From: Paenibacillus polymyxa
GTDB lineage: Bacteria > Bacillota > Bacilli > Paenibacillales > Paenibacillaceae
DNA length: 64,000 nt
NCBI RefSeq assembly: GCF_015710975.1
Contig: NZ_CP049783.1
Coordinates: 310,001 to 374,000, forward strand
Direction: 5' to 3'
Below are positions 43,500 through 52,916 of the stretch, piece after piece. The notes under the pieces are model-generated. The model was given only the letters and a program-made list of their open reading frames with translations, had not been told where the DNA came from and did no database searches. A program made the position numbers and the translations under genes. How positions within the stretch are numbered: position 1 is the stretch's first letter; every line of letters begins with the position of its first letter.

Positions 43500-43514
43500 T
43501 GATAATAATTCTCA
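43500..43514 (+). promoter_or_regulatory. Fur box before the siderophore-binding lipoprotein gene
   Basis: TGATAATAATTCTCA matches the 7-1-7 Fur consensus TGATAAT-n-ATTATCA at all but one base. It lies 41 nt before the start codon. Confidence 0.75.
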
Positions 43515-43554
43515 TTTGCAATATTATGAATCATTCTATTATACGGAGGTTGCT

Positions 43555-44550
43555 ATGATCAACAAGAACTCTATGATTAACAAAAAACCTACTCGACAAT
43601 ACACTTCTCTGCTCTGTCTATTCTCTCTTATGGGGGCATTGCTGCTGGGGTGCGGCGCATCAGACAACAATCAGACTGCAAACAGCAACACAGCAGCATC
43701 AACAAAAACATCGGAAGCAGCCACAACTCGCGCCTACACAGACTATAAGGGACATACAGTAGACATTCCCACGACTCCTGGGCGCATTGCTTACTTCGGA
43801 GAAAACTATGGGGATCTATTGGTTTTAGGCGTACAGGCTGTTGGTACATCGACTTCTATGATCGAGGGAAAGATATATGAAAAAAAAGTTCAGAATGTAT
43901 CGGACCTAGGATTTCCCATTGATTTAGAAAAAACATTGGCTCTACAACCAGACCTAATCATCACCGCCGATACGGACGAAAAACAATACGCAGCGTTATC
44001 AAAAATTGCACCTACAATTATGTTCGATACCTTTGCTCCATTAAACGAGCGTTTGGTACATCTCGGAGACATTGTGAACAAGAAAAAGACTGCTGAAGAC
44101 TGGCTTGCCCAATATAAAATCAAGGAAGCAGAGATGTGGAGCAAACTTCAGGCGAAAGGTGTAAAACCGGGTGAAACAGCTTCGGTCTTTACCTACTATC
44201 CCGGTGACCGTCTGTTCGTCATGGCACGGACAGGCTTGTCGCAAATACTGTATGAAAAAAATGGTCTCAAGCCTACTCCCCTTATTCAGAAAGCACTGGA
44301 TGAGGACAAAGGATTCGTGCAATTATCACAGGAAGTAATCGGACAATACGCTGGAGATCGGATTTTCATACTAAGCACTCCAAGTTCAGAAGCCCAGCAA
44401 TCCACCGAACAATTAATGAAAAGCAAGCTGTGGCTTCAGCTCCCTGCTGTCAAGCAGGGACATGTGTACATGCAGGACATTGGCAAAACCGAAAGTGATG
44501 CTTCTACTCGAGAATGGCTGCTGGAGGAATTGCCCAAGCTCATAAAATAA
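43555..44550 (+). CDS. Iron-siderophore-binding lipoprotein (FeuA/FecB type)
   Basis: This 331-aa protein has a signal peptide with a lipobox (GALLLGC), then a cluster A-II periplasmic-binding domain. Landmarks are DYKGHTVDIPTTPGRIAYFG, LQPDLIITAD, ASVFTYYPGDRLFVM and LPAVKQGHVYMQD. ATG 43555 has CGGAGG upstream; the longer frame from 43516 overlaps the Fur box. No permease or ATPase genes are adjacent, so it must share these. The next gene encodes a regulator with a homologous domain. Confidence 0.9.
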   Translation: MINKNSMINKKPTRQYTSLLCLFSLMGALLLGCGASDNNQTANSNTAASTKTSEAATTRAYTDYKGHTVDIPTTPGRIAYFGENYGDLLVLGVQAVGTSTSMIEGKIYEKKVQNVSDLGFPIDLEKTLALQPDLIITADTDEKQYAALSKIAPTIMFDTFAPLNERLVHLGDIVNKKKTAEDWLAQYKIKEAEMWSKLQAKGVKPGETASVFTYYPGDRLFVMARTGLSQILYEKNGLKPTPLIQKALDEDKGFVQLSQEVIGQYAGDRIFILSTPSSEAQQSTEQLMKSKLWLQLPAVKQGHVYMQDIGKTESDASTREWLLEELPKLIK

Positions 44551-44557
44551 GATTGGA

Positions 44558-44592
44558 GAAGCCTATCGCCCTTGTTGATAGGCTTCTTTTTT
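44558..44592 (+). terminator. Terminator of the siderophore-binding gene
   Basis: GAAGCCTATC pairs with GATAGGCTTC and is followed by T6. Confidence 0.9.
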
Positions 44593-44625
44593 GTTGAACC
44601 TAAAGGAGGTATACTTATGCATATA

Positions 44626-44640
44626 TGATAACCATTCTCA
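44626..44640 (+). promoter_or_regulatory. Fur box before the Btr-like gene
   Basis: TGATAACCATTCTCA matches the Fur 7-1-7 consensus at 12-13 of 15 positions. It lies 20 nt before the GTG start. Confidence 0.65.
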
Positions 44641-44659
44641 GTAAAAGGAGCTTTACACC

Positions 44660-46381
44660 GTGAATCAGCCTTCATCGTCTGTAAATTCACCTCCACCCAA
44701 CACACTGCTTTTTCATTTTAAAGGAATTGTGTTGGTTAGTGAGCCTACCGTTGGACTAATATCTCAATCAAATTCCGATCACTGTCTGCTTATGTTCATC
44801 GGCGGGGCTGGTAGGGTGGATGTGAGTCAAGAACAATATGTATTCCATTCAGGTCATGGGTATTGGTTAACTCCTGGCGAATCCTATCGCATCGCTCCCT
44901 TGGATGGAACTGTTCCTGAATACTACAAAATCACGTTCAAGGTCATTACCATGCCGTTGGAGCCACAATCGGACGCGAGCTTGGTTGAAAACGCAATGGG
45001 CATGCCATCCATATATCATGGATCTGTCCTGCCAGAACCGCGTGAATACATCGTTTCCTCTTCCTTCAAGCCTATTCAGTTGGCCGAAGAGTTATTTTAT
45101 AGCACCCAACAAACAATACAGCCGCATAGACAAACCACTGCATTGCGTCAGCAAATCATGTTTCAAGAGCTGCTCTTACTGTGGCAGGAAGCCCACGTCC
45201 CTATTAAGCATAACGAGGCCTTTAATCCGACATTGCCTGCATCGGTGGAAAGTACCCTTGCATATATGGAAAACAACTACGAAAAGCCTATTACGGTCAA
45301 GCAGCTTGCCGAACAGGCCAACGTTTCCATATGGCAATACTCCCAGCTGTTTCGCAAAATAACGGGCAAAAAGCCGTTGCATTACCTCACTGAGCTGCGC
45401 TTGAACCATGCCAAGCGGCTGCTGCTGGAATGCAAACGGCCTTTACGTGAAATTGCCCGTCAGGTGGGTTTCTCTGACGAATATTATTTTAATCGGCGTT
45501 TTAGGCAAATGACCGGGGTTCCGCCGGGTAAATATGCGCTTTCCGCTCCCGGTTCTGTGTGCGTTAAGGATTGGACTGGCCACCATATTCATATCCCTCG
45601 TCGAGCGAGCCGCATCATCTACCACGGAGAAACGATGGGCGATTTGCTCGCGTTAGGAGCCACAGCCATAGGCGGAAGCCTGCGGCTCAGTGAATACAGC
45701 GTCTATAAGCATCGTCTAGAGAACGTAACTGACGTGGGACTTCCGCTGGATACCCGCTTGACCAGCGCTCTTGATCCTGATCTGATTATCATCGCCAACT
45801 CGGATGAACAGGAATATGAGCGTATTGCAAGCATCGCGCCCACCGTCACCTTCAACTCCTTTGCCGCCCTGGAGGAACGACTGCGTACACTTGGCGCCTG
45901 GCTCGATAAGGAACAAGAGGCCGAACGCTGGTTAGCGACCTTCACCGCTCGTAATCTGGCGATGTGGCAGCAGCTCAGCACGCATATCACAGCCGGAGAA
46001 ACCGCCTCTGTTTTTATCTTCGACCATGGCGATCGACTCTTTGTCATGGGCATGTCCGGATTCTCATCGGCCCTCTACCACCCGCACGGCTTCCAGCCTG
46101 TCGAGCCAATCCAAAAAATGCTTGATGAGGGACTGGGCTTCGCAGAAATTAATCCAAACGAATTGCCTGATTACGCTGGCGATCGCATATTTATGCTCGT
46201 CCCTACGGCACCAGACTCCAAGCATACGCTGGAATGCATGCTCAACAGCCCTCTCTGGCACAACCTCCCTGCTGTGCGTCAAGGCCAGGTATATTTCGTA
46301 GAAGCAGACCGCTGGAACTGGAGCGATGCCATGACTCGGCAAAAGCTGCTCACTGCACTGCCCAAACTGCTCGTTCATTGA
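44660..46381 (+). CDS. Btr-like AraC regulator fused to a siderophore-binding domain
   Basis: This 573-aa protein has three parts: an N-terminal cupin-like region (1-190), an AraC-type double helix-turn-helix (about 200-300: ITVKQLAEQANVSIWQYSQL, then LREIARQVGFSDEYYFNRRF), and a C-terminal FeuA-like binding domain (about 310-573: DWTGHHIHIPRRASRIIYHG). No signal peptide is present, so the binding domain acts in the cytoplasm. In B. subtilis, Btr binds bacillibactin this way and activates feuABC. The domain is clearly homologous to the neighbouring lipoprotein. GTG start with AAAAGGAG upstream. Confidence 0.92.
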   Translation: MNQPSSSVNSPPPNTLLFHFKGIVLVSEPTVGLISQSNSDHCLLMFIGGAGRVDVSQEQYVFHSGHGYWLTPGESYRIAPLDGTVPEYYKITFKVITMPLEPQSDASLVENAMGMPSIYHGSVLPEPREYIVSSSFKPIQLAEELFYSTQQTIQPHRQTTALRQQIMFQELLLLWQEAHVPIKHNEAFNPTLPASVESTLAYMENNYEKPITVKQLAEQANVSIWQYSQLFRKITGKKPLHYLTELRLNHAKRLLLECKRPLREIARQVGFSDEYYFNRRFRQMTGVPPGKYALSAPGSVCVKDWTGHHIHIPRRASRIIYHGETMGDLLALGATAIGGSLRLSEYSVYKHRLENVTDVGLPLDTRLTSALDPDLIIIANSDEQEYERIASIAPTVTFNSFAALEERLRTLGAWLDKEQEAERWLATFTARNLAMWQQLSTHITAGETASVFIFDHGDRLFVMGMSGFSSALYHPHGFQPVEPIQKMLDEGLGFAEINPNELPDYAGDRIFMLVPTAPDSKHTLECMLNSPLWHNLPAVRQGQVYFVEADRWNWSDAMTRQKLLTALPKLLVH

Positions 46382-46408
46382 TGCTGAAATGCTGCTATTT
46401 TTCAAAAG

Positions 46409-48040
46409 CTACATGAGTCCTTGAATAGTCCCATCTGCCTCCAGCGACATATGCTCAGCTGCTGGAGATTTGGGCAATCCTGGCATCGTCATGGTATTAC
46501 CTGTTTCCACGACTACAAAGCCTGCGCCTGCGGACAATGATACGCTGGACACGTGAATGGTGAACCCCTCCGGCGCACCTAGCAAGGAAGGTTGATCTGA
46601 GAAAGAATACGGCGTTTTGGCCATACATACGGGCAGTTGTCCAAAACCAAGCTGCTCCATACCCGCCAATGCCCGTTTGGCAGCAGGCGTGTAAGCCACC
46701 TCTGCCGCACCGTAAACCTCCTTGGCAATAACACTAATTTTCGCTTGTAAATCAAGCGTATGATCATATAGCGGGGCAAAATGGGCTTTATCCTCCTGAA
46801 GTAAGTTCAGCAGACTTTGGGCCAATTTTTCTCCCCCTTGGCTTCCCTGCGCCCATACTTGTGAAAGCTCTGAGGGTACACCCAGCTTGCGGCATTCTGA
46901 GAAAATCAAATCCAACTCAGCTTCGCTATCTGTTACAAAATGGTTAATCGCCACCAAGACAGGCACACCAAACTTTTGCAAATTCCGTACATGCCGGCTC
47001 ATATTGGCTAATCCGAGTTGCAATTGCTCCAAATTTTCCGCATCCAGCTCATGTTTAGCTACACCGCCGTTATATTTCAGCGCTTTGGCGGTTACAACCA
47101 GCACAGCCGCATCCGGCTGCAAGCCGGACTGGCGGCACTTGATGTCAAAGAACTTTTCCGCTCCCAGCTCAGCCCCAAATCCCGCCTCTGTGACGACGAC
47201 CTCTCCCAGCTTCAACGCCAGCTTTGTACCGATCAGACTGCTACATCCATGGGCAATATTAGCAAAAGGTCCACCATGCACAATAACCGGAGTGCCTTCC
47301 AACGTCTGCACTAGATTAGGCTTTAATGCTTCCCGAAGCAGCACAGCCATTCCTTCCACCGCGTGCAGCTCCTCTGCTGTTACCGCTTCACCGGATTCGT
47401 TATATCCAATCACCATCCGACCCAACCGTACTTTAAGATCGTCCATATTTTCACTTAAGCATAGCACCGCCATGACTTCCGATGCCGAGGTAATCAGAAA
47501 GCCGCTTTCTCTTACCGCTCCATTCCCCGTTCCCAATCCAGTCACAATACTTCGCAAGCTCCGGTCATTCATATCGACAGCCCGTTTCCACACGATTCGG
47601 TCTGGCTTCAGCCGCAAAGCATTTCCATGGAACAAATGGTTATCAATCATCGCTGCCAGCAAATTATGTGCTGCCGAAATCGCATGTATATCCCCTGTAA
47701 AATGCAGATTAATGTCTTCCGCCGGAACAATCTGGGCCTGTCCTCCCCCGGTGGCTCCACCTTTCATCCCAAAGCAAGGTCCAAGGGACGGCTCACGCAG
47801 CGCAGCAACGGTTTTATGCCCCATCGCGTTGAGTGCCTGGGACAGCCCGATGGTTGTCAGCGTTTTTCCTTCTCCAGCCGGAGTGGGATTCATCGCCGTA
47901 ACCAGCACCAGCTTTCCATTCGGGCGATCCTTCAGTTCCTCCCACAGAGATGGATTCAGCTTCGCTTTATATTTGCCATACGTCTCCAGATGCTCTTCTT
48001 CAATTCCTGCTTCTTTGGCTATATCAATAATCCTCTTCAT
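46409..48040 (-). CDS. fhs: Formate-tetrahydrofolate ligase
   Basis: This 543-aa enzyme makes 10-formyl-THF from formate, THF and ATP. The ATP-binding loop TPAGEGKTLTTIGL is near residue 53. Family stretches include LREPSLGPCFGMKGGATGGG, FTGDIHAISAAHNLLAAMIDNHL and GPFANIAHGCSS. The N-terminus is some 10-15 aa shorter than in many homologs but the catalytic core is intact. It is a single gene, convergent with the Btr-like gene at 27 nt distance. Confidence 0.96.
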   Translation of the reverse strand: MKRIIDIAKEAGIEEEHLETYGKYKAKLNPSLWEELKDRPNGKLVLVTAMNPTPAGEGKTLTTIGLSQALNAMGHKTVAALREPSLGPCFGMKGGATGGGQAQIVPAEDINLHFTGDIHAISAAHNLLAAMIDNHLFHGNALRLKPDRIVWKRAVDMNDRSLRSIVTGLGTGNGAVRESGFLITSASEVMAVLCLSENMDDLKVRLGRMVIGYNESGEAVTAEELHAVEGMAVLLREALKPNLVQTLEGTPVIVHGGPFANIAHGCSSLIGTKLALKLGEVVVTEAGFGAELGAEKFFDIKCRQSGLQPDAAVLVVTAKALKYNGGVAKHELDAENLEQLQLGLANMSRHVRNLQKFGVPVLVAINHFVTDSEAELDLIFSECRKLGVPSELSQVWAQGSQGGEKLAQSLLNLLQEDKAHFAPLYDHTLDLQAKISVIAKEVYGAAEVAYTPAAKRALAGMEQLGFGQLPVCMAKTPYSFSDQPSLLGAPEGFTIHVSSVSLSAGAGFVVVETGNTMTMPGLPKSPAAEHMSLEADGTIQGLM

Positions 48041-48309
48041 CTTTCGTTATGTACCCCCCGTTTTATAAGTCTGACCCATGGTGTCGAACCCTTTATCATT
48101 TTATTCTACCAAAGTGTACGGTTTATTGCGCTATGATTCATTTCATCGCAAGCATGACTATCCTGTGAGTTATAAAAAAAGCATCCCCTGCCTGCATGAA
48201 CTTTGAGGATACTCTTTTGGCATGTCCTAATCAGCAGAAATCCTTTAGAAATCAGGACAGCTTGGAACAACAAATTATCCATATGTAAGCAATTAAACTC
48301 TCAACTACT

Positions 48310-48804
48310 CTACACTTTATAATGCTTTTCTAGCAGTTCCTTAAAAACATCAATCGGGTACTTGTATTGATCCGTTTTGAACACAATTCGGTTATTCCAT
48401 TGATTCTTTTCCAGCTCGCATCCATGCTCCATATCCAGTTCCTTCATAATAAATATAATCTCATCTAAGGTTACCATCACACTATGTCTGTTCGTTGTAG
48501 TCGCCAGCATCTGCTCGCCTTCCTGTATGTATGCCTTAACGATCTGTTCATCAAACCCTTCGCTGATCATTAATTCCATCAAGGTTTGTACAAAAAGAGA
48601 CGGCAGGTTTTTGTACTGCGATTTTTTAATCCCAAACAGCGTGACGCTTAAGCGGGAAATATCATGCATAAACACAATGTTTTTTCTCCGGTTCAGTAAA
48701 AACAAGCTGGCATGCCAACTATTCAAAGGCGGATAAATATCAACTTGAAGTGGTTCAGTCTCCCATTCCTTCAGCAGTTTTTGTGTTCCACGTATAACAA
48801 ACAT
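48310..48804 (-). CDS. DUF6933 family protein
   Basis: This 164-aa soluble protein has the DUF6933 look: MFVIRGTQKLLKEW at the start, then LNSWHASLFLLNRRKNIVFMHD and RLSVTLFGIKKSQYKNL, with a helical C-terminus. Function is unknown; members occur singly or near toxin-like genes. ATG 48804 has AAAGGAGAG upstream. The gap to the next gene (48805-49111) shows only probable promoter sequence, and the 48041-48309 gap only a weak hairpin near 48175-48220. Confidence 0.78.
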   Translation of the reverse strand: MFVIRGTQKLLKEWETEPLQVDIYPPLNSWHASLFLLNRRKNIVFMHDISRLSVTLFGIKKSQYKNLPSLFVQTLMELMISEGFDEQIVKAYIQEGEQMLATTTNRHSVMVTLDEIIFIMKELDMEHGCELEKNQWNNRIVFKTDQYKYPIDVFKELLEKHYKV

Positions 48805-49111
48805 TATTGCTCTCCTTTATTTGACGGTCCTGTACCGTAGCTCGTAATCTGGCATCCCTAACCTCTCACACCAGGTATGCCCCGGATATTATAACACCGT
48901 ATACCAAACATCCGATTATAGACTATTTCAGTATAGAATAGGGGAATGATTAATTACCTGACACTGTTGAACGTAGCTCCTTCAGGACAATCCAGGGCAT
49001 TTTCGTTTTCTTAGTGGATATTTTTTATGGAAATCGGCTCCACTGCTCTATATAATTCAGGTACAGTTCGTCACACGAGCTTAATCTAAAAATTAGGGGT
49101 GTTTTACACCT

Positions 49112-49819
49112 ATGCCACAGCATATTTTACTTATTGAAGATGATCTATCTATTGCTGAAATGCTGCTTAAAGCACTCACCAAGGAGGGTTACAATTTAAC
49201 CACCGCCTATGACGGAGAAGAAGGACTTAATGCCTTTGAACGTCATACTTACGACCTGGTACTCGTGGATCTGATGATGCCGAAGGTTGATGGTATGGAG
49301 GTAATCCGGCAAATTCGTACCCGTAGCGCGGTGCCGATTCTGATTATGTCGGCTAAGGACAGCGATGTGGATAAAGCGCTTGGACTGGGCTTCGGGGCAG
49401 ACGATTATGTTGCCAAACCTTTCTCAATGCTCGAAATGACGGCTCGTATTCAGTCCGCGATCCGCAGATCGACTACATATGCCCGCCTGCAACAGCAGGA
49501 GGAACAGCCGCAAGCACAAGTTTTGACCTATGGAAATCTACGCATTGATTTTGATCATTTTACAGTCATTCGCGATGGAAATGAAATTCAGCTAACAGCC
49601 AAAGAATCCGATATTCTGAAGCTGTTTGCATCCAATCCGAACCGGGTATTTACGAAAGCTCAATTATACGGGTTTATTTGGAAAGACGATTATATGGGTG
49701 ATGAGAATGTGATTAACGTCCATATTCGCCGCCTACGTGAAAAAATTGAAGAAGATCCCTCTCACCCTGTCCATATTAAAACGCTGTGGGGCATCGGTTA
49801 CAAATGGGAGAACGGTTGA
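49112..49819 (+). CDS. OmpR-family response regulator
   Basis: This 235-aa protein has a receiver domain (residues 4-118) with acidic pocket EDD near residue 9-11, phospho-acceptor Asp in LVLVDLMMPKVDG (about 54), Thr/Ser in LIMSAKD and Lys in VAKPF. A C-terminal winged helix follows (NPNRVFTKAQLYGFIWKDDY, then NVHIRRLREKIE). ATG follows AGGGGTG. It is followed at once by its kinase and an ABC transporter, the usual layout for peptide-antibiotic resistance modules. Confidence 0.94.
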   Translation: MPQHILLIEDDLSIAEMLLKALTKEGYNLTTAYDGEEGLNAFERHTYDLVLVDLMMPKVDGMEVIRQIRTRSAVPILIMSAKDSDVDKALGLGFGADDYVAKPFSMLEMTARIQSAIRRSTTYARLQQQEEQPQAQVLTYGNLRIDFDHFTVIRDGNEIQLTAKESDILKLFASNPNRVFTKAQLYGFIWKDDYMGDENVINVHIRRLREKIEEDPSHPVHIKTLWGIGYKWENG

Positions 49820-49820
49820 T

Positions 49821-50765
49821 ATGAACATCGAAAACATTTTCGAATGGATTGTCGTCCTCATGATGTCCGTCGTTATCATATGGCTTTGGCGGGAACGTGT
49901 AGCCTATAAGCGCAAAATAAAGGATATCCGAATCGCCCTAGAGCGGATCGTGACCGTGAATCATGCGGAAAAACTGCTATATGTCACAGGTGACGTGGAA
50001 CTGCAGCGACTCATGACGGAAATCAACCGACTACTAGACTTAAATCTGAGGGTATCAGCCGATTACAACCGGGGCCAAATCGCTATGCGCAAAATGATTT
50101 CGAATATTTCACACGATCTCAAGACCCCGCTTACCGTTGTGCTTGGATATGCCGAGATGCTGGATGGCGATCCGGATATTTTGCCGGAAGAACGTATAAA
50201 GCTGTTATCCAGAATTCATCAAAAGACAAGCGAAGCGATTGAGTTGATCGGAAGTTTTTTTAGTTTGGCGAAGCTGGAAGCCAACGATACGGACATTCCA
50301 CTGACCCGACTGGAGATAGGAGAACTGTGCAGACGCAGCATTTTGGAGTTTTATGATCTGCTGACGGCTCAGGGTTTTACGGTACATATTGACATCCCGG
50401 AGCATCCCATCCATGCCTTGGGGAACGAAGGAGCCATTGGGCGGGTGCTGAGCAATCTGATTTCAAATGCCATTCGGTACGGGGCAGAGGGTCGAACGCT
50501 AGGCCTGACGCTGTCAGAACAGCAGGATACGGTGCGTATAGAGGTGTGGGATCGTGGAAAAGGCATACAGGAGCCGGAGCAGGATAAGGTTTTTGAACGC
50601 ATGTACACACTTGAGGATTCGCGTAATAAAGCGGTACAGGGCAGTGGACTGGGTCTTACGATTGCCAAGCGCCTGGTTGAATGCATGAATGGAGAGATGC
50701 AATTGACCAGCAAACCTTATGACCAGACCGTTTTCTCTTTTACCTTGAAGAAGATCAATTATTAA
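49821..50765 (+). CDS. Sensor histidine kinase
   Basis: This 314-aa kinase has one clear N-terminal membrane helix (residues 8-25), a short linker, HisKA with NISHDLKTPLTVVLGYAEM (His about 102), and a HATPase domain with NLISNAIRYG, WDRGKGI and GSGLGLTIAKRL. There is no sizeable extracellular loop, so sensing is probably within the membrane or through the ABC transporter. ATG 49821 lies 1 nt past the regulator stop; the frame from 49737 overlaps that gene and is not used. Confidence 0.92.
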   Translation: MNIENIFEWIVVLMMSVVIIWLWRERVAYKRKIKDIRIALERIVTVNHAEKLLYVTGDVELQRLMTEINRLLDLNLRVSADYNRGQIAMRKMISNISHDLKTPLTVVLGYAEMLDGDPDILPEERIKLLSRIHQKTSEAIELIGSFFSLAKLEANDTDIPLTRLEIGELCRRSILEFYDLLTAQGFTVHIDIPEHPIHALGNEGAIGRVLSNLISNAIRYGAEGRTLGLTLSEQQDTVRIEVWDRGKGIQEPEQDKVFERMYTLEDSRNKAVQGSGLGLTIAKRLVECMNGEMQLTSKPYDQTVFSFTLKKINY

Positions 50766-50867
50766 GCGAACTGCTCAACTTAATAAATTTGTAAGAATTA
50801 CGAAAGAAAAATGAACATTTCGCCCTTTATTCTTGAAATATCAACAGCATACGAAGGGAGAACACCC

Positions 50868-51791
50868 ATGACTTACATAGTACGTACACATCAGCTGACC
50901 AAAACTCTGAAGGGCAATGAAATTGTAGCAGGGGTCAGTATGAATGTGCGCAAGGGAGAAACCTATGGCTTTCTCGGTCCCAATGGAGCGGGCAAGACGA
51001 CGGTGATGAAAATGATTACCAATCTGCTCAAGCCGACCTTGGGCGAGATTGAATTGTTCGGTGAAAAGCTAACGCCACAGTCTTATCATCTGCTCGGACG
51101 GATGGGTTCGATTATTGAATATCCGATTTTTTATGAAAGGCTGACAGCTCAGCAAAATCTCGAACTTCATTGTGAATACATGGGCTATTATAATAAGCAG
51201 GCTGTCCGGGATGCACTGGAATTAGTGAATTTGCGGAATGCAGATGACAAGCCGGTAAAAGACTTTTCACTCGGAATGAAGCAGCGTCTCGGGATTGCCC
51301 GAGCCATTGCGACCAAGCCTGAGTTACTCATTTTAGATGAACCGATTAACGGTCTGGACCCAGTGGGAATTAAGGAAATTCGGCAGTTATTCCATATGCT
51401 ATGCAAGGAATATGGGATGACGCTGCTCGTGTCCAGTCATATATTAGCGGAAATTGAGCAGATTGCGGATACGATAGGCGTGATTAATCACGGACGGCTG
51501 ATTGAGGAAGTTTCGATGGAACAGGTACGGGATACCAATACTGAATACATCGAATTTACGACCAACGATTGTAAAAAGGCAGCCTACGTCCTCTCCCATC
51601 ATCTGAGTCTGAATAATATAAGGGTGCTGAATGAACGTAGTATACGTATTTACGACACTAGTGTACCGCAAAAGCAAATTACGAAAACGCTCATTTTAAA
51701 TGATGTAGAGGTCGATTCCATTCATCAGAAGAGCAGTACGCTGGAAGACTACTTTTTACGTCTGTTACATGGAGGGGATCACCATGCTTAA
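50868..51791 (+). CDS. ABC transporter ATPase, BcrA-like
   Basis: This 307-aa ATPase has Walker A GPNGAGKTTVMK (about residue 38), the Q-loop region, signature FSLGMKQRLGIARA, Walker B ELLILDEPINGLDP and switch His in SSHILAE. The C-terminal extension of about 80 residues is as in BcrA/lantibiotic-immunity ATPases. ATG 50868 has GAAGGGAG upstream. It overlaps the permease gene by 8 nt. Probable substrate is a membrane-active peptide antibiotic; this rests on context. Confidence 0.92.
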   Translation: MTYIVRTHQLTKTLKGNEIVAGVSMNVRKGETYGFLGPNGAGKTTVMKMITNLLKPTLGEIELFGEKLTPQSYHLLGRMGSIIEYPIFYERLTAQQNLELHCEYMGYYNKQAVRDALELVNLRNADDKPVKDFSLGMKQRLGIARAIATKPELLILDEPINGLDPVGIKEIRQLFHMLCKEYGMTLLVSSHILAEIEQIADTIGVINHGRLIEEVSMEQVRDTNTEYIEFTTNDCKKAAYVLSHHLSLNNIRVLNERSIRIYDTSVPQKQITKTLILNDVEVDSIHQKSSTLEDYFLRLLHGGDHHA

Positions 51792-52476
51792 ATTGATACA
51801 GTTGGAGATGAAAAAGCTTCATCTAGCGGGTTATATCCGTTCAGCGCTGATCGCCAACGCTTGCATTCTAGGGTTACTTAGTACTATTGGGCTGGACAGC
51901 CACATTGAAGGAGTACCCGAATTTAGACAGTACGCTCAGCTTCTCGATCTCATGGACAATATGGTGAGGGCCACGTTTATTGTATTTGCCTCCGTCCTGC
52001 TATGCCGTTTTATCGTAGGAGAATTTAAATCCAAATCGATTACAATCTTGTTCATGTATCCGATTCATCGTCAAAAGCTAATGATCGCCAAGCTCTTGAT
52101 TGTACTGATGTTTACGTTTTTATCTATTGTAATATCGGAAATCATCATTACGGCTGCAATTCATTTGCTCAACCAGTTTGTCATAATTGTACCGGATAAG
52201 CTTACTCTTTCCATACTAGCCGACCAATCGGCACGTACGCTAATCAATGCCGTTGCCGCCAGTTTTATGGGACTAGTTCCGCTGTATATGGGAATGCGAA
52301 GATACTCTGTACCCACGACTATAGTGACCTCGATTCTGATTGTAGCATTGCTTTTCTCCAATAATAACGGTGCTACCCTTAGCTCCATTGCCCCCGTGCA
52401 AATCAGCTTCTCTGTGCTGGGAATGCTTGTGGCTTATGCAGCCATTCGGCGCATTGAGTATAAGGATATTGCCTAG
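51784..52476 (+). CDS. ABC-2 type permease, BcrB-like
   Basis: This 230-aa membrane protein has about six hydrophobic segments (ATFIVFASVLLCRFIVGEF, LLIVLMFTFLSIVISEIIIT and others) with the FKSKSITILFMYPIHRQKLMIAK coupling-helix region typical of BcrB/LanE-type permeases. ATG 51784 follows TGGAGGGG inside the end of the ATPase gene. It is the last gene of the two-component/ABC module. Confidence 0.87.
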   Translation: MLKLIQLEMKKLHLAGYIRSALIANACILGLLSTIGLDSHIEGVPEFRQYAQLLDLMDNMVRATFIVFASVLLCRFIVGEFKSKSITILFMYPIHRQKLMIAKLLIVLMFTFLSIVISEIIITAAIHLLNQFVIIVPDKLTLSILADQSARTLINAVAASFMGLVPLYMGMRRYSVPTTIVTSILIVALLFSNNNGATLSSIAPVQISFSVLGMLVAYAAIRRIEYKDIA

Positions 52477-52604
52477 TAATAAGGATCAAACATAGAACGC
52501 TTTCATAAAAAGATGAAAATCCTTGCTTGATATACACACATTTTTCACTGGACTTCATTCAAAAACAGGTATATCCTATAGGAGAAATTAAAAAACGGAA
52601 TAAG

Positions 52605-52742
52605 GATCTTCGGGGTAGGGTGAGATTCCCAACCGGCGGTATGGCTCATGGAGCTAAGCCCGCGACTCTGTATCCGGCAACAGGATACGGACTGATTTGG
52701 TGAGATGCCAAAGCCGACGGTAAAGTCCGGATGGAAGAAGAT
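52605..52742 (+). promoter_or_regulatory. FMN riboswitch (RFN element)
   Basis: The conserved RFN blocks occur in order: ATCTTCGGGGTAGGGTGAGA, CCGGCGGT, AGCCCGCGA, GACTGATTTGGTGAGAT, CCAAAGCCGACGGT, AAAGTCCGGATGGAAGAAGAT (first and last pair as P1). A terminator at 52838-52879 completes it. FMN binding should stop transcription of the EamA gene. Confidence 0.95.
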
Positions 52743-52837
52743 CGAAATATGAACATGCCGCAAAGTCGATGAATACTGCATTATGGTTGTGCAGTGACTT
52801 CATTTAATTTGCATCAAACGGCAAGTTTATTTGATCA

Positions 52838-52879
52838 ACCCCCGTCCTGCATGGCCTTCGCCATGGACGGGGGTTTTTG
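52838..52879 (+). terminator. Expression-platform terminator of the FMN riboswitch
   Basis: ACCCCCGTCC pairs with GGACGGGGGT over an inner CATGGC/GCCATG stem, followed by T5. An ACTGCA/TGCAGT hairpin just upstream may be the antiterminator partner. Confidence 0.9.
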
Positions 52880-52916
52880 TGCCACCGGTCCTGTATTCGC
52901 AAGGAGCTAAATAAGT

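Noticed and set aside
46887..48068. 393-aa plus-strand open frame
   Set aside because: It is antisense to fhs, which is a full-length conserved enzyme; composition is typical of a shadow frame.
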